Source: Psychromonas aquimarina ATCC BAA-1526 (GTDB taxonomy: Bacteria; Pseudomonadota; Gammaproteobacteria; Enterobacterales; Psychromonadaceae). From it: a DNA stretch of 64,000 nt. A model generated the notes under the pieces. It was not told the DNA's origin. It did no database searches and was given only the letters and a program-made list of their open reading frames with translations. The stretch lies in contig NZ_AUAM01000007.1 of assembly GCF_000428725.1 (NCBI RefSeq), positions 62,001 to 126,000 of the forward strand, written 5' to 3'. Below, one piece after another: positions 56,356 to 64,000 of this stretch (the first letter of the stretch is position 1; each line of letters starts with the position of its first letter). The translations under genes were made by a program, and so were the position numbers.

Positions 56356-57576
56356 ATGCTTCAGAAATTATCAGCCCTTAACAAAGATGTGCAGCAGTAC
56401 ATGCTGGTCACCTTTAATTACTGGAATTTTACCCTGACCGACGGCGCCCTGCGCATGTTAGTGGTTTTACATTTTCATCAGTTAGGTTACAGCCCGCTGC
56501 AGATTGCCTCTCTGTTTCTTTTTTATGAGTTTTTCGGCGTAGTGACCAACCTGATCGGCGGCTGGCTGGGAGCGCACTTAGGCTTAAATAAAACCATGAA
56601 TATCGGTTTAGCCATGCAGATAGCGGCTTTAATAATGCTGGCTGTACCCTCTGAATTTTTAACTGTGATCTGGGTGATGCTTGCGCAGGCTCTTTCCGGC
56701 ATTGCTAAAGATCTTAATAAAATGAGTGCTAAAAGCGCAATTAAAACCTTAGTTCCCCCGGATCAAGAGGGGGTTTTATATAAGTGGATTGCCGTACTGA
56801 CCGGCTCTAAAAATGCATTGAAAGGCTGTGGTTTTTTTCTCGGCGGCGTTTTACTGGCGGTAATCGGCTTTCAGGGGGCTGTACTGGCAATGGCGGCGAT
56901 CTTAACGGCAGTCTTAACCTTAAGCCTTTTGTTATTAGGCAAAGATATCGGCAAAGCCAAAAACAAAGTGAAATTTTCACAGATATTTTCCAAAAGTCGA
57001 CCTATTAATATCCTTTCCGCAGCCCGTATGTTCCTGTTCGGCGCACGTGATATCTGGTTTGTAGTTGCTTTACCTCTCTACCTCGGCAGCGTGTTCGGCT
57101 GGGCTCATTCATGGGTAGGCGGTTTTCTGGCTGTCTGGGTAATTGCCTATGGGTTTGTGCAGAGCCTGGCTCCTAAAATAACCGGAAAATCGGCGGCAGT
57201 GCCCCCGGACGGCAAGTCAGCAATGAACTTAACGGCACTGTCAGCAGTTATCACAGTTTTTATCGCATTGGCTGTCCAGTATTCCTGGCTTCCTGAGTTA
57301 TCAATCATAGCCGGCTTATTAATTTTCGGCGCCCTGTTTGCACTGACTTCATCACTGCACTCTTATCTGATTGTCAGTTATGCCAGAGGCGACGGTGTTT
57401 CACTTGATGTAGGTTTCTATTATATGGCTAATGCCATGGGCCGCTTAATCGGCACCATTTTATCAGGCTGGTTATATCAGTCTTACGGTATGGCGGCCTG
57501 TTTATGGTTTTCCTGTGCTTTTTTAGCAGCAGCGGCGCTGATATCTACCGCATTACCCCGTCATCAGCAAATTTAA
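56356..57576 (+). CDS. arsJ: ArsJ, organoarsenical efflux permease (MFS)
   Basis: About 406 residues with 11-12 membrane helices, a major facilitator of the ArsJ type: ALNKDVQQYMLVTFNYWNFTLTDGALRMLVVLHF at the N-terminus and LSGIAKDLNKMSAKSAIK after helix 4 are characteristic. ArsJ exports 1-arseno-3-phosphoglycerate made by the adjacent GAPDH, which then breaks down to arsenate outside. I prefer the ATG at 56356; a GTG at 56332 is possible but lies in a GC-rich hairpin. A bidirectional terminator follows. Confidence 0.93.
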   Translation: MLQKLSALNKDVQQYMLVTFNYWNFTLTDGALRMLVVLHFHQLGYSPLQIASLFLFYEFFGVVTNLIGGWLGAHLGLNKTMNIGLAMQIAALIMLAVPSEFLTVIWVMLAQALSGIAKDLNKMSAKSAIKTLVPPDQEGVLYKWIAVLTGSKNALKGCGFFLGGVLLAVIGFQGAVLAMAAILTAVLTLSLLLLGKDIGKAKNKVKFSQIFSKSRPINILSAARMFLFGARDIWFVVALPLYLGSVFGWAHSWVGGFLAVWVIAYGFVQSLAPKITGKSAAVPPDGKSAMNLTALSAVITVFIALAVQYSWLPELSIIAGLLIFGALFALTSSLHSYLIVSYARGDGVSLDVGFYYMANAMGRLIGTILSGWLYQSYGMAACLWFSCAFLAAAALISTALPRHQQI

Positions 57577-57587
57577 CAAAGCGCATA

Positions 57588-57620
57588 AAAACAGGGGACA
57601 TAATGTTCCCTGTTCCTTTT
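57588..57620. terminator. Bidirectional terminator between arsJ and serA
   Basis: ACAGGGGAC-ATAAT-GTTCCCTGT forms a 9-bp stem with one G-T pair; T-runs lie to the right (CCTTTTT) and, on the other strand, to the left (TTTTTA). It separates convergent genes. Confidence 0.8.
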
Positions 57621-58786
57621 TATAACGAACGCACAGCAATAACATGTTCAACTTTACGGATCGCTTCAATCAGCTCTTCCTGCGGTTCGCTTTCCAGATC
57701 GATAATGTTATAACCGATATTATCCCGGCTTTTATTCATCATATCGGTCACATTGACATTTTCATCCGCAAGAATAGAGAGCACATTACCTAATACCCCG
57801 GCGACATTTTCATTAACAAAGGTGATCCGGTACGGGGTATTTCTTTCCAGGCTGATCGGCGGGAAATTAACTGAGTTTTTAATATTACCGTTTTCAAGAA
57901 ACTCAATTAACTGATTACAGGCCATTATCGCACAGTTATCTTCAGCCTCTTCGGTACTTGCACCAAGGTGAGGCATAGGGATCACCTCGGAGCGGTGAAT
58001 CATGGCGGCCGTTGGAAAGTCTGTTGCAAAATGAAGCAGCCTGCCGCTGTCCAGCGCTGCAGTAACAGCCTGCGCATCACACACTTCACCGCGGGCAAAG
58101 TTAAGCAGACAGGCTCCCTCTTTGATATGTGCCAGTGCTTCACTGTTGATCAGGTTTTTAGTCGCTTCCATCGCCGGGATATGCAGAGTAACGTAATCAC
58201 AGCGTGCCAGCAGTGAGTGCAGGTTTTCCATTTTCTCAATTTTGCTGGATAAACGCCAGGCGGCATCAATTGAGATAGCCGGATCATAACCGACCACATT
58301 CATACCTAAATCTATACCCATATTAGCAACATTAGCGCCGATCGCTCCCAGGCCGACAACCCCTAATGTTTTAGCTGCAATTTCACTGCCTTTAAACTGT
58401 TTTTTAGCCTGCTCAAGCACACCTCCTATTTCAGCATCAGAAATATCAGTTAAACCGCGGCAGTGGTTAATGCCTTCAACAGCCCCGCGGGAACAAAGCA
58501 GCATGGCTAACAGTACCAGTTCTTTAACCGCATTGGCATTAGCACCCGGCGTATTAAAAACCACAATGCCTTTCTCTGAGCATTTTTCAACGGGGATATT
58601 ATTAACCCCCGCCCCGGCTCGGGCAACTGCTTTAACTGAATCCGCTAAAGGCTCATCATGCAGTTTAAAACTGCGCAGCACCAGCGCATCCGGCAAACTA
58701 AGCGTACTCGCAACTTCATAGTTATCACGGCTGAAATTATCCAGGCCGATACTGGCAATCTGATTATAAGTTCTAATTTGAAACAT
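57620..58786 (-). CDS. serA: D-3-phosphoglycerate dehydrogenase with ACT domain
   Basis: A 388-residue 2-hydroxyacid dehydrogenase: Rossmann motif LGVVGLGAIGANVANMGIDLGM (about 140-160), substrate and catalytic Arg/Glu/His region with LNFARGEVCD and MPHLGASTEEAEDN (catalytic His), and a C-terminal ACT domain (about 315-388). The length and ACT layout fit the SerA type that makes 3-phosphohydroxypyruvate for serine. It stands alone, convergent with arsJ. Both arsJ-GAPDH and SerA touch the 3-phosphoglycerate node, which may be coincidence. The 286-bp gap to 59072 holds nothing I can name. Confidence 0.88.
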   Translation of the reverse strand: MFQIRTYNQIASIGLDNFSRDNYEVASTLSLPDALVLRSFKLHDEPLADSVKAVARAGAGVNNIPVEKCSEKGIVVFNTPGANANAVKELVLLAMLLCSRGAVEGINHCRGLTDISDAEIGGVLEQAKKQFKGSEIAAKTLGVVGLGAIGANVANMGIDLGMNVVGYDPAISIDAAWRLSSKIEKMENLHSLLARCDYVTLHIPAMEATKNLINSEALAHIKEGACLLNFARGEVCDAQAVTAALDSGRLLHFATDFPTAAMIHRSEVIPMPHLGASTEEAEDNCAIMACNQLIEFLENGNIKNSVNFPPISLERNTPYRITFVNENVAGVLGNVLSILADENVNVTDMMNKSRDNIGYNIIDLESEPQEELIEAIRKVEHVIAVRSL

Positions 58787-59072
58787 ACTAATTCCTGTTT
58801 TGAAATTAAAAAATCACGTCAGAAACAGCTAGACGCAGATGATAAGCAGCATTTAATTAAACACAGTATTAGCTCAGGATCTCTTTTCCACAAGCGGAGC
58901 AGCAAAGCATTACCTGATACAGATCAAAGAGATGAAAAACAATGTATTAGCAGCATTAACTAAAGATTAGTTATACCCGTAATTCGCAGTAAAAGTAATT
59001 TGAGGCTATTTATTAAGTATTGCTGTTATTTAAAAGATGTCGCTTTAGCGAGCCCTATGAGACAATTCTGTT

Positions 59073-59429
59073 ATGAAAATATATCCCCATATATATAAAG
59101 CACCCGTACGTGTTTTACGCATCAGCAGACGACGTTTCTGGTTACGTTTAAAACGTGACTTACTGGTTTTGAAAGGCGCATTAGCGCAGGAAAAGCAGGA
59201 AACTAAAGAGATGCTGATCACCTATAAACGTTATACGCAGAAGCAGGCTACTCAGGAAGAGATGCAGGCGGCCAATAAACAGTTTGCAGACATCTTAAAA
59301 GGTTTAGGTCTAGGCATGTTTGCCGTTTTACCTTTCGCTCCAGTTACCATACCTTTAATCGTTAAGCTCGGTAAAATTGTTGGTGTTGATGTGCTGCCGA
59401 GCTCATTTAACAAAGACTCAGAAAAATAG
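59073..59429 (+). CDS. Small LETM1-like protein
   Basis: A 118-residue protein. A basic N-terminus (RVLRISRRRFWLRLKRDLLVLKGALAQEKQETKEM) is followed by a helical region and a hydrophobic segment LGLGMFAVLPFAPVTIPLIVKLGKIVGVDVLPSSF (about 77-111). The latter resembles the membrane-proximal part of LETM1 domain proteins, where VPFxxxxLPxxLKLFPxxLPSxF is usual. Bacterial proteins of this kind are uncharacterised. It is monocistronic by spacing; the next gene starts 232 bp on. Confidence 0.6.
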   Translation: MKIYPHIYKAPVRVLRISRRRFWLRLKRDLLVLKGALAQEKQETKEMLITYKRYTQKQATQEEMQAANKQFADILKGLGLGMFAVLPFAPVTIPLIVKLGKIVGVDVLPSSFNKDSEK

Positions 59430-59660
59430 AATGCACGCCCTGAACCTGCTGTTTATTACTCAATAATTTGAAATAACAGCTGAATTTAACTATTTCAATA
59501 ACAAAGTGTGCACCGGCCTATAGTTTCACAACAGTTATTTTGTCAGAATCAAATATATAAATACTAGATGCACAATATAAATCAAAAAAGCATCTATTTT
59601 CCCTGTACCCTTATAAAGTGCTGACATGAAATAATTAACGGAATAATTAGGAGTAGAGCT

Positions 59661-60791
59661 ATGCCGTTACCTGAAAATCAATCATTTGAAGAAATAACCA
59701 TAGAACAGCAGAGAGTTAAAAAGAATAAAGCAGCGGTAATGGAAAAGATTAACCTGCAGGGGCGAATGTCTCAAGGATTCAGATTAGTTAATAACAAAAA
59801 CTACCAGATAAAGCTGCAGAAGTTAAAAGATAAAATTAATTCTTATCAGTACGCAGATCCGGCGAATAAGAAGCAGGATCAGTCAATGCTCGACATTATG
59901 ACAAATAAGGACTCTTTAGCTAACTACCTGGAGCAGGACTGCAAAGAAAAAAGACAAAACCAGACGCTTGATTTTAAATCCCATACTCAAATTGCCAATA
60001 CGCAGTTAAAAAGAAAACAGTTATTCATGATGTTTCAGGAGACCATTGAAGCGCAGGAAGAATTAAAAGAGTACGCCGTTCAGATAGCATCGGTATGTAA
60101 CGGTATCGTTAAGCAGCCGCCGGGCGCTTATTTCGGCGTTAAAGATTTCCATGGTGCACTAGACAAAATAACCAACCGCAAAAGAAATTATGATATTGGT
60201 GATCTTAAAGATGCGGCCAGAATGACCATTATTTTTGAAAATATCGAAGATATGACAGCCGCTAAAGCCATGATCTCCTTAACCAAAGAATTTACCGAGC
60301 TGCAGCATTTTCAGTCAGCAATGAAAGACAGATACGGCACGGGCAAAGGGGCCAATGCCAAATATAACTGCGGCGCAACAGCGGCCGGTTATAAAGATAT
60401 CAAGTTCTTTCTTAAAACCAGTAACGGCCACATCGGTGAACTGCAGCTTAATACACAGAACATGATGGCGGCCAAAAAAAACGGCCATATTATCTATGAC
60501 ATACTGCGTGACGGCGGCGCATTAGATAAATCCTTCACAATTACCAATAGGGAAGTTATTGCCAAGGTCAGCAGAAATATGAGTGATAAATGGTTTAACT
60601 TTATCAGAACAAGGGTACCCAAAGCCAAATTAGAACTGCTGGAAATTGAAAAAATGCTGGAGCGCTTAAAAACAAATGTCAGCCGCGGCAACCATAGCTT
60701 AGCGGTCAGTTTAAAGGAAATTAAATCACTCTCAACCGTCAGTCTTTTGATTTATGAACAGGGTGATAATGCAAGAGTGCTGTTAGATTAA
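59661..60791 (+). CDS. Orphan protein with RelA/SpoT-type nucleotidyltransferase core
   Basis: A 376-residue soluble protein. Residues about 155-285 carry motifs like those of the RelA/SpoT synthetase fold: YDIGDLKDAARMTIIF (the DLxGxR-type Asp181 to Arg187), GYKDIKFFL (YxS(I/L)H-type strand, 243-251) and GELQLNT (the ExQIRT-type catalytic Glu260, 259-265), then a helical GHIIYDILRD. The flanks (1-130 and 300-376) are helical and basic and match nothing I know. There is no HD hydrolase, TGS or ACT domain. Function could be alarmone-like synthesis, RNA pyrophosphorylation or toxicity; none is shown. GGAG precedes the ATG. Confidence 0.6.
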   Translation: MPLPENQSFEEITIEQQRVKKNKAAVMEKINLQGRMSQGFRLVNNKNYQIKLQKLKDKINSYQYADPANKKQDQSMLDIMTNKDSLANYLEQDCKEKRQNQTLDFKSHTQIANTQLKRKQLFMMFQETIEAQEELKEYAVQIASVCNGIVKQPPGAYFGVKDFHGALDKITNRKRNYDIGDLKDAARMTIIFENIEDMTAAKAMISLTKEFTELQHFQSAMKDRYGTGKGANAKYNCGATAAGYKDIKFFLKTSNGHIGELQLNTQNMMAAKKNGHIIYDILRDGGALDKSFTITNREVIAKVSRNMSDKWFNFIRTRVPKAKLELLEIEKMLERLKTNVSRGNHSLAVSLKEIKSLSTVSLLIYEQGDNARVLLD

Positions 60792-60820
60792 TAGGCGCAG
60801 ACTGTAAAATTCATTACTAA

Positions 60821-60858
60821 AAAATGCCTTTCGCAGCAATGCAGAGGCATTATTTTTA
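60821..60858 (+). terminator. Terminator after the RelA/SpoT-like gene
   Basis: AATGCCT (60823-60829) pairs with AGGCATT (60845-60851), followed by ATTTTTAT, 32 bases past the stop. It separates this gene from the 60-aa ORF. Confidence 0.6.
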
Positions 60859-60978
60859 TCCGTTCACAAAAAATCACCAGTAAGCTCCGCGCAGTAGAAG
60901 CCAGCCTGCTTTAAAATAACGCCAGATCTGTGTTTATAAGCTAAAATTAATAGTGTGGAGCTATAAAAGGTTATCATT

Positions 60979-61161
60979 ATGTATGATTTTATCGAAACCC
61001 TTATCTTAAGGGACCAGGCAGCTGAAGAGCTATTTTTTGAAGCCATGGATGATAAATTAAAACAGCAGGCAAAAGCTGATCGGAGGAGAGCAAAACCAAG
61101 AGGAGAGGTGCATGTTTATATCGATGATAAAGATCATAAATACTACTTCCACCCTCATTAA
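60979..61161 (+). CDS. 60-residue charged protein
   Basis: An ATG with AAGG eight bases upstream opens a 60-codon frame ended by TAA and followed by a terminator, so it is probably a gene. The N-terminal half is acidic and helical (LILRDQAAEELFFEAMDDK), then comes a basic stretch KADRRRAKPRG and a short strand-like end with VHVYIDDKDHKYYFHPH, whose two final His might bind metal. I do not recognise it. It lies between the RelA/SpoT-like gene and norB. Confidence 0.6.
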   Translation: MYDFIETLILRDQAAEELFFEAMDDKLKQQAKADRRRAKPRGEVHVYIDDKDHKYYFHPH

Positions 61162-61168
61162 TTTTACC

Positions 61169-61199
61169 AAGCCGGCATATTTACAAGTCGGCTTTTTCT
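61169..61199 (+). terminator. Terminator after the 60-aa ORF
   Basis: AAGCCG (61169-61174) and CGGCTT (61189-61194) pair across a 14-base loop, followed by TTTTTC, just past the stop codon at 61161. Confidence 0.6.
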
Positions 61200-61294
61200 T
61201 TGCCTGTTAAAACACCTGCAGATCCAATCAGCATTGCTTCTCCTTGATCCTCTCACTACTGCAGTAATGTAATATTTTACTCACCTTTAGCGCT

Positions 61295-61347
61295 GTCAAT
61301 ATGACACAAGGCTGTCATTTAGACATTAATGCGTTTGTCATTTTGAC
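61295..61347 (+). promoter_or_regulatory. Three NorR-type binding sites
   Basis: Three sequences fit the NorR core GT-N7-AC: GTCAATATGAC (61295-61305), GTCATTTAGAC (61314-61324) and GTCATTTTGAC (61337-61347). They lie 55-110 bp before a sigma-54 promoter, the arrangement known for norVW in E. coli, where NorR binds three enhancer sites when NO is present. Confidence 0.8.
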
Positions 61348-61401
61348 AGCAACCTCTAATACCACTTCAACATAAACCTTGTAATACAAGAACTTACGCA
61401 T

Positions 61402-61417
61402 TGGCATGTATATTGCC
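61402..61417 (+). promoter_or_regulatory. Sigma-54 promoter of norB
   Basis: TGGCATGTATATTGCC carries the -24 GG and -12 GC dinucleotides ten bases apart with flanking bases close to the consensus TGGCAC-N5-TTGC. Transcription should start near 61427, about 33 bases before the norB ATG. Confidence 0.82.
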
Positions 61418-61460
61418 ATATGTGCAGCATCGATTATAAGAATAAACCTATGGAGAGGAT

Positions 61461-63749
61461 ATGAATAAAAATAAAATCACCGCAATAGCACTGCTTGCTG
61501 TACTTATTGCTTCCTTCACCGTACTGCTGAGTTTAGGCAGTGATATCTATCGGGAAAAACCCCCAATCCCAAACGCCTATGTTGGTATCAACGGGCAGAT
61601 AATATTCACTAAAGATGATATTGAACAAGGGCAGCTGGTCTGGCGTTCAATGGGTGGTCATCAACTGGGTTCAGTCTGGGGGCACGGCTCTTACGTTGCA
61701 CCGGACTGGACAGCAGACTGGCTGCACCGTGAAGCGCAGGCCTGGCTTAATATTACTGCTCAGCATCGCTACCAGAAGCCGTTTGCAGCACTCGACAGTG
61801 AAACTCAAGCCGGCTTAGAGCTGGCACTGCGCAATGATATACGTCATAACACAGTCATAGAGCAGGCAGACGGAACCACTGAAGTACGCCTGTCTGCAGT
61901 ACGTACTGCGGCTGTAGAACAAGTTGCCGATCATTACCTGTCATTATTCGGCAGCGATCCTGAGCTGTCCTCCCTTAGAGAGCAGTACGCCATGAAAGAA
62001 GGTACGGTCCCTTCTCTTGAGCGTCGTACAAAACTTAACGCCTTTCTGTTCTGGGGGGCCTGGGCCGCGATTACTGAACGTCCGAATGAAAATTACACTT
62101 ACACCAACAACTGGCCCTTTGATCCGCAGCTGGGTAATACACCAACATCGAGCAACATTGTCTGGTCAATTCTCAGTATCGTTACCCTGATTGCCGGTAT
62201 CGGCGGGCTTGTCTGGCATCATGCCGGCGCTAAACACGATCCTCTGCCTAAGCCGGCGGAACAGGATCCGCTATTTTTCACTAAACCCACTAAATCCCAA
62301 AAAGCTGTGACTAAATATTTTGTTACCGCAATAGGTCTGTTTCTGCTGCAGATTCTGCTCGGCGGCATAACCGCTCACTATGCCGTTGAAGGGCAAAACT
62401 TCTACGGGATTCCATTAGCTGAAATTCTGCCTTACTCAGTCACACGCACCTGGCACACCCAGCTTGCCGTGTTCTGGATTGCGACTGCCTGGTTAGGCAC
62501 AGGGCTTTACATTGCCCCGGCTCTCTCCGGTCATGAGCCTAAATTCCAGCGTATCGGGGTAAATATACTTTGGGCTGCGCTGGTTGTTATCGTTCTCGGC
62601 TCTATGGCCGGTGAATGGCTGGGTGTACAGCAGTACTTTGATCTGGACATGAACTTCCTGTTCGGTCATCAGGGTTATGAATATATCGATCTTGGCCGAG
62701 TCTGGCAGATCCTGCTGTTAGTCGGTCTGTTTATCTGGTTAGCGCTAGTAACAGCGGCCATCCGTCCGGCACTTAAAAAACAGGGCGAGATGACACCTGT
62801 TATCTGGGTGCTGTACGCTTCCTGTGTTGCTATCGGTTTATTCTACGGCGCAGGTCTGTTTATGGGTAAGCACACCAATTTAGCCGTTGCCGAATACTGG
62901 CGCTGGTGGGTTGTTCACCTGTGGGTGGAAGGCTTCTTCGAAACCTTTGCAACCTCTGTTATCGCGCTGATGCTGGTACGTTTAGGACTTATTCGCGCAC
63001 GCAGTGCTAATGCGGCAGTATTATTCACAACGGTTATCTTCCTCACCGGGGGGCTGATAGGTACCCTGCATCACTTGTACTTTACTGGTGCACCGACATC
63101 TGTTATCGCCTGGGGTGCGATCTTCTCTGCTCTTGAAGTTGTACCGTTAGCCTTGATCGGCTTTGAAGCAGTTGAAAGCTACCGTATGCGCAGCGCAGCT
63201 CCCTGGATGATACGTTACAAATGGGCAATTATGTTTTTTGTCGCAACCGCATTCTGGAACTTAATAGGCGCCGGCGTACTTGGTTTTCTTATCAACCCGC
63301 CGATTGCACTGTACTTTATTCAGGGGTTAAATACCACAGCGACCCATGCCCATGCAGCCTTTATGGGTGTATACGGTATGCTGGGTATAGGTCTGATGCT
63401 CTTCTGTCTGCGTGGAATCAGCGGCAGCTTAGTCTGGAATGACAGTTATCTTAAAGGCGCATTCTGGACATTAAATATCGGCCTGGCGGCTATGGTATTT
63501 ATGTCGCTGCTGCCTGTTGGTCTGACGCAGTTCTTCGCGGTACTGGAAAACGGTTACTGGTACGGACGTTCACCAGAAGTTATTCATAGCCCGCTGGTTG
63601 AAACCTTAGTCTGGCTGCGTGTTCCCGGAGATGTACTGTTCGGTATAGGCGGTATTCTGCTGGGTCTGTTCCTGTTCGACCTGCTGAGAAAGAGCCTGGT
63701 TAAAAAACCGCTTACTGATACGGCAGAAGATTTAACAGCTGAAGTCTAA
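61461..63749 (+). CDS. norB: Quinol-dependent nitric oxide reductase (qNor)
   Basis: A 762-residue single-subunit NO reductase of the haem-copper oxidase superfamily that reduces NO to N2O at the inner membrane with quinol electrons. After an N-terminal helix (about 7-26) comes a periplasmic region of about 200 residues (cytochrome c-like fold without a haem-binding CxxCH), then about 12 helices with the conserved haem and iron ligands in RTWHTQLAVFW, RWWVVHLWVEGFFE, GTLHHLYFTG and TATHAHAAFMGVYGM. GGAGAGG precedes the ATG. The upstream NorR/sigma-54 region points to NO detoxification rather than respiration. Confidence 0.96.
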   Translation: MNKNKITAIALLAVLIASFTVLLSLGSDIYREKPPIPNAYVGINGQIIFTKDDIEQGQLVWRSMGGHQLGSVWGHGSYVAPDWTADWLHREAQAWLNITAQHRYQKPFAALDSETQAGLELALRNDIRHNTVIEQADGTTEVRLSAVRTAAVEQVADHYLSLFGSDPELSSLREQYAMKEGTVPSLERRTKLNAFLFWGAWAAITERPNENYTYTNNWPFDPQLGNTPTSSNIVWSILSIVTLIAGIGGLVWHHAGAKHDPLPKPAEQDPLFFTKPTKSQKAVTKYFVTAIGLFLLQILLGGITAHYAVEGQNFYGIPLAEILPYSVTRTWHTQLAVFWIATAWLGTGLYIAPALSGHEPKFQRIGVNILWAALVVIVLGSMAGEWLGVQQYFDLDMNFLFGHQGYEYIDLGRVWQILLLVGLFIWLALVTAAIRPALKKQGEMTPVIWVLYASCVAIGLFYGAGLFMGKHTNLAVAEYWRWWVVHLWVEGFFETFATSVIALMLVRLGLIRARSANAAVLFTTVIFLTGGLIGTLHHLYFTGAPTSVIAWGAIFSALEVVPLALIGFEAVESYRMRSAAPWMIRYKWAIMFFVATAFWNLIGAGVLGFLINPPIALYFIQGLNTTATHAHAAFMGVYGMLGIGLMLFCLRGISGSLVWNDSYLKGAFWTLNIGLAAMVFMSLLPVGLTQFFAVLENGYWYGRSPEVIHSPLVETLVWLRVPGDVLFGIGGILLGLFLFDLLRKSLVKKPLTDTAEDLTAEV

Positions 63750-63775
63750 AGGCTTCATAGAGTTTGTTAACTATC

Positions 63776-63797
63776 AGGGGGCTTTGCCCCCTTTTTA
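63776..63797 (+). terminator. Terminator after norB
   Basis: AGGGGGC-TTT-GCCCCCT is a GC-rich perfect 7-bp stem directly followed by TTTT, 26 bases past the norB stop. Confidence 0.85.
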
Positions 63798-63838
63798 CTA
63801 ATATTTTGTACAGAATAAGATTTACAACAGGCACTTTA

Positions 63839-64000
63839 ATGGATTATTTACTGGTTAAAAACATACATATGGGAGCTGCTTATCTCAGTATCAGCTTGTT
63901 TATTTTCCGCTCAGTCTTATCGGTAGCCGGATCGGCACTGCTGCAGCATAAACTGCTAAAAACAGTACCCCACGTGATTGATACTGTTCTACTGCTCTGC
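63839..64000 (+). CDS. SirB2 family membrane protein, 5' part
   Basis: An ATG at 63839 opens 54 codons to the window edge. The visible part, MDYLLVKNIHMGAAYLSISL onward with FIFRSVLSV and a KTVPHVIDTVLLLC end, matches the start of SirB2-family integral membrane proteins: a first helix, a basic loop with LLQHKLLK, and the PHxxDTxLL motif. Function is not established. It follows the norB terminator, so it is likely an independent gene. Confidence 0.75.
   Translation, partial: MDYLLVKNIHMGAAYLSISLFIFRSVLSVAGSALLQHKLLKTVPHVIDTVLLLC

Noticed and set aside
57620-58786. serA as part of the arsenic operon
   Set aside because: It is convergent with arsJ across a bidirectional terminator; the shared 3-phosphoglycerate chemistry is suggestive but there is no evidence of co-regulation.

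Overview
The window looks like chromosome of a facultatively anaerobic marine gammaproteobacterium. Psychromonas or a close relative (Alteromonadales/Vibrionales side) is my best guess, from the complete iscRSUA-hscBA-fdx-iscX-pepB order, the divergent trmJ/suhB pair, malM, a quinol NO reductase and the moderately AT-rich coding style. This assignment is inference from gene content; no rRNA or other marker is present, and I saw no tRNA, rRNA or CRISPR array.

Layout. 1-2.4 kb: a 5'-end fragment of an unknown gene under a perfect FNR-type box, a malM lipoprotein and a hydratase-family enzyme. 2.4-9.9 kb: pepB and the whole ISC iron-sulfur operon read leftward from a promoter carrying an IscR type-1 site; the iscS-iscU gap holds a second copy of the iscS tail. 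9.9-13.2 kb: trmJ, suhB, a TIGR02647 protein and xthA. 13.2-17.5 kb: a membrane histidine kinase translationally coupled to a REC-DUF3369-GGDEF-EAL regulator. 17.6-25 kb: pseudouridine synthase, UPF0149 protein, a 265-bp MITE-like element, pfkA, a 41-aa ORF behind a Pho-box-like site, a SulP transporter, an unknown protein and a membrane spermidine-synthase homologue. 25-33 kb: a leftward run comEC-msbA-lpxK-ycaR-kdsB-lipoprotein-DUF350 (lipid A/LPS export and KDO activation plus DNA uptake). 33-36.6 kb: DUF2062, an outer-membrane barrel, a DUF411 metal protein with a Cys-rich partner behind a MerR-type promoter, and a DUF3014 protein.

36.8-43.2 kb is the accessory part: two paralogous TetR regulators, each followed by a dyad and oxidoreductase genes, with a broken IS256-family transposase between them, a YjbR-family remnant, a GNAT enzyme and a MerR-methyltransferase fusion. 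43.3-50.2 kb returns to housekeeping: carAB, pepD (with an FNR box) and a 3-methyladenine glycosylase. 50.5-54.2 kb is a second DUF3369 signalling locus. 54.3-57.6 kb is an arsenic block: an ArsC-ArsR fusion, GAPDH and the permease ArsJ, with matching palindromes before the first two genes. serA follows convergently.

59-61.2 kb contains a LETM1-like small protein, an orphan protein with a RelA/SpoT-type nucleotidyltransferase core and a 60-aa ORF. 61.3-63.8 kb holds norB (quinol NO reductase) behind three NorR half-site pairs and a sigma-54 promoter, then the start of a SirB2 gene that runs off the window.

The strongest candidates for new biology are the cysteine-free ArsR domain fused to ArsC, the RelA/SpoT-like orphan, the Pho-box micro-ORF, the iscS tail duplication and the MITE-like structured repeat.
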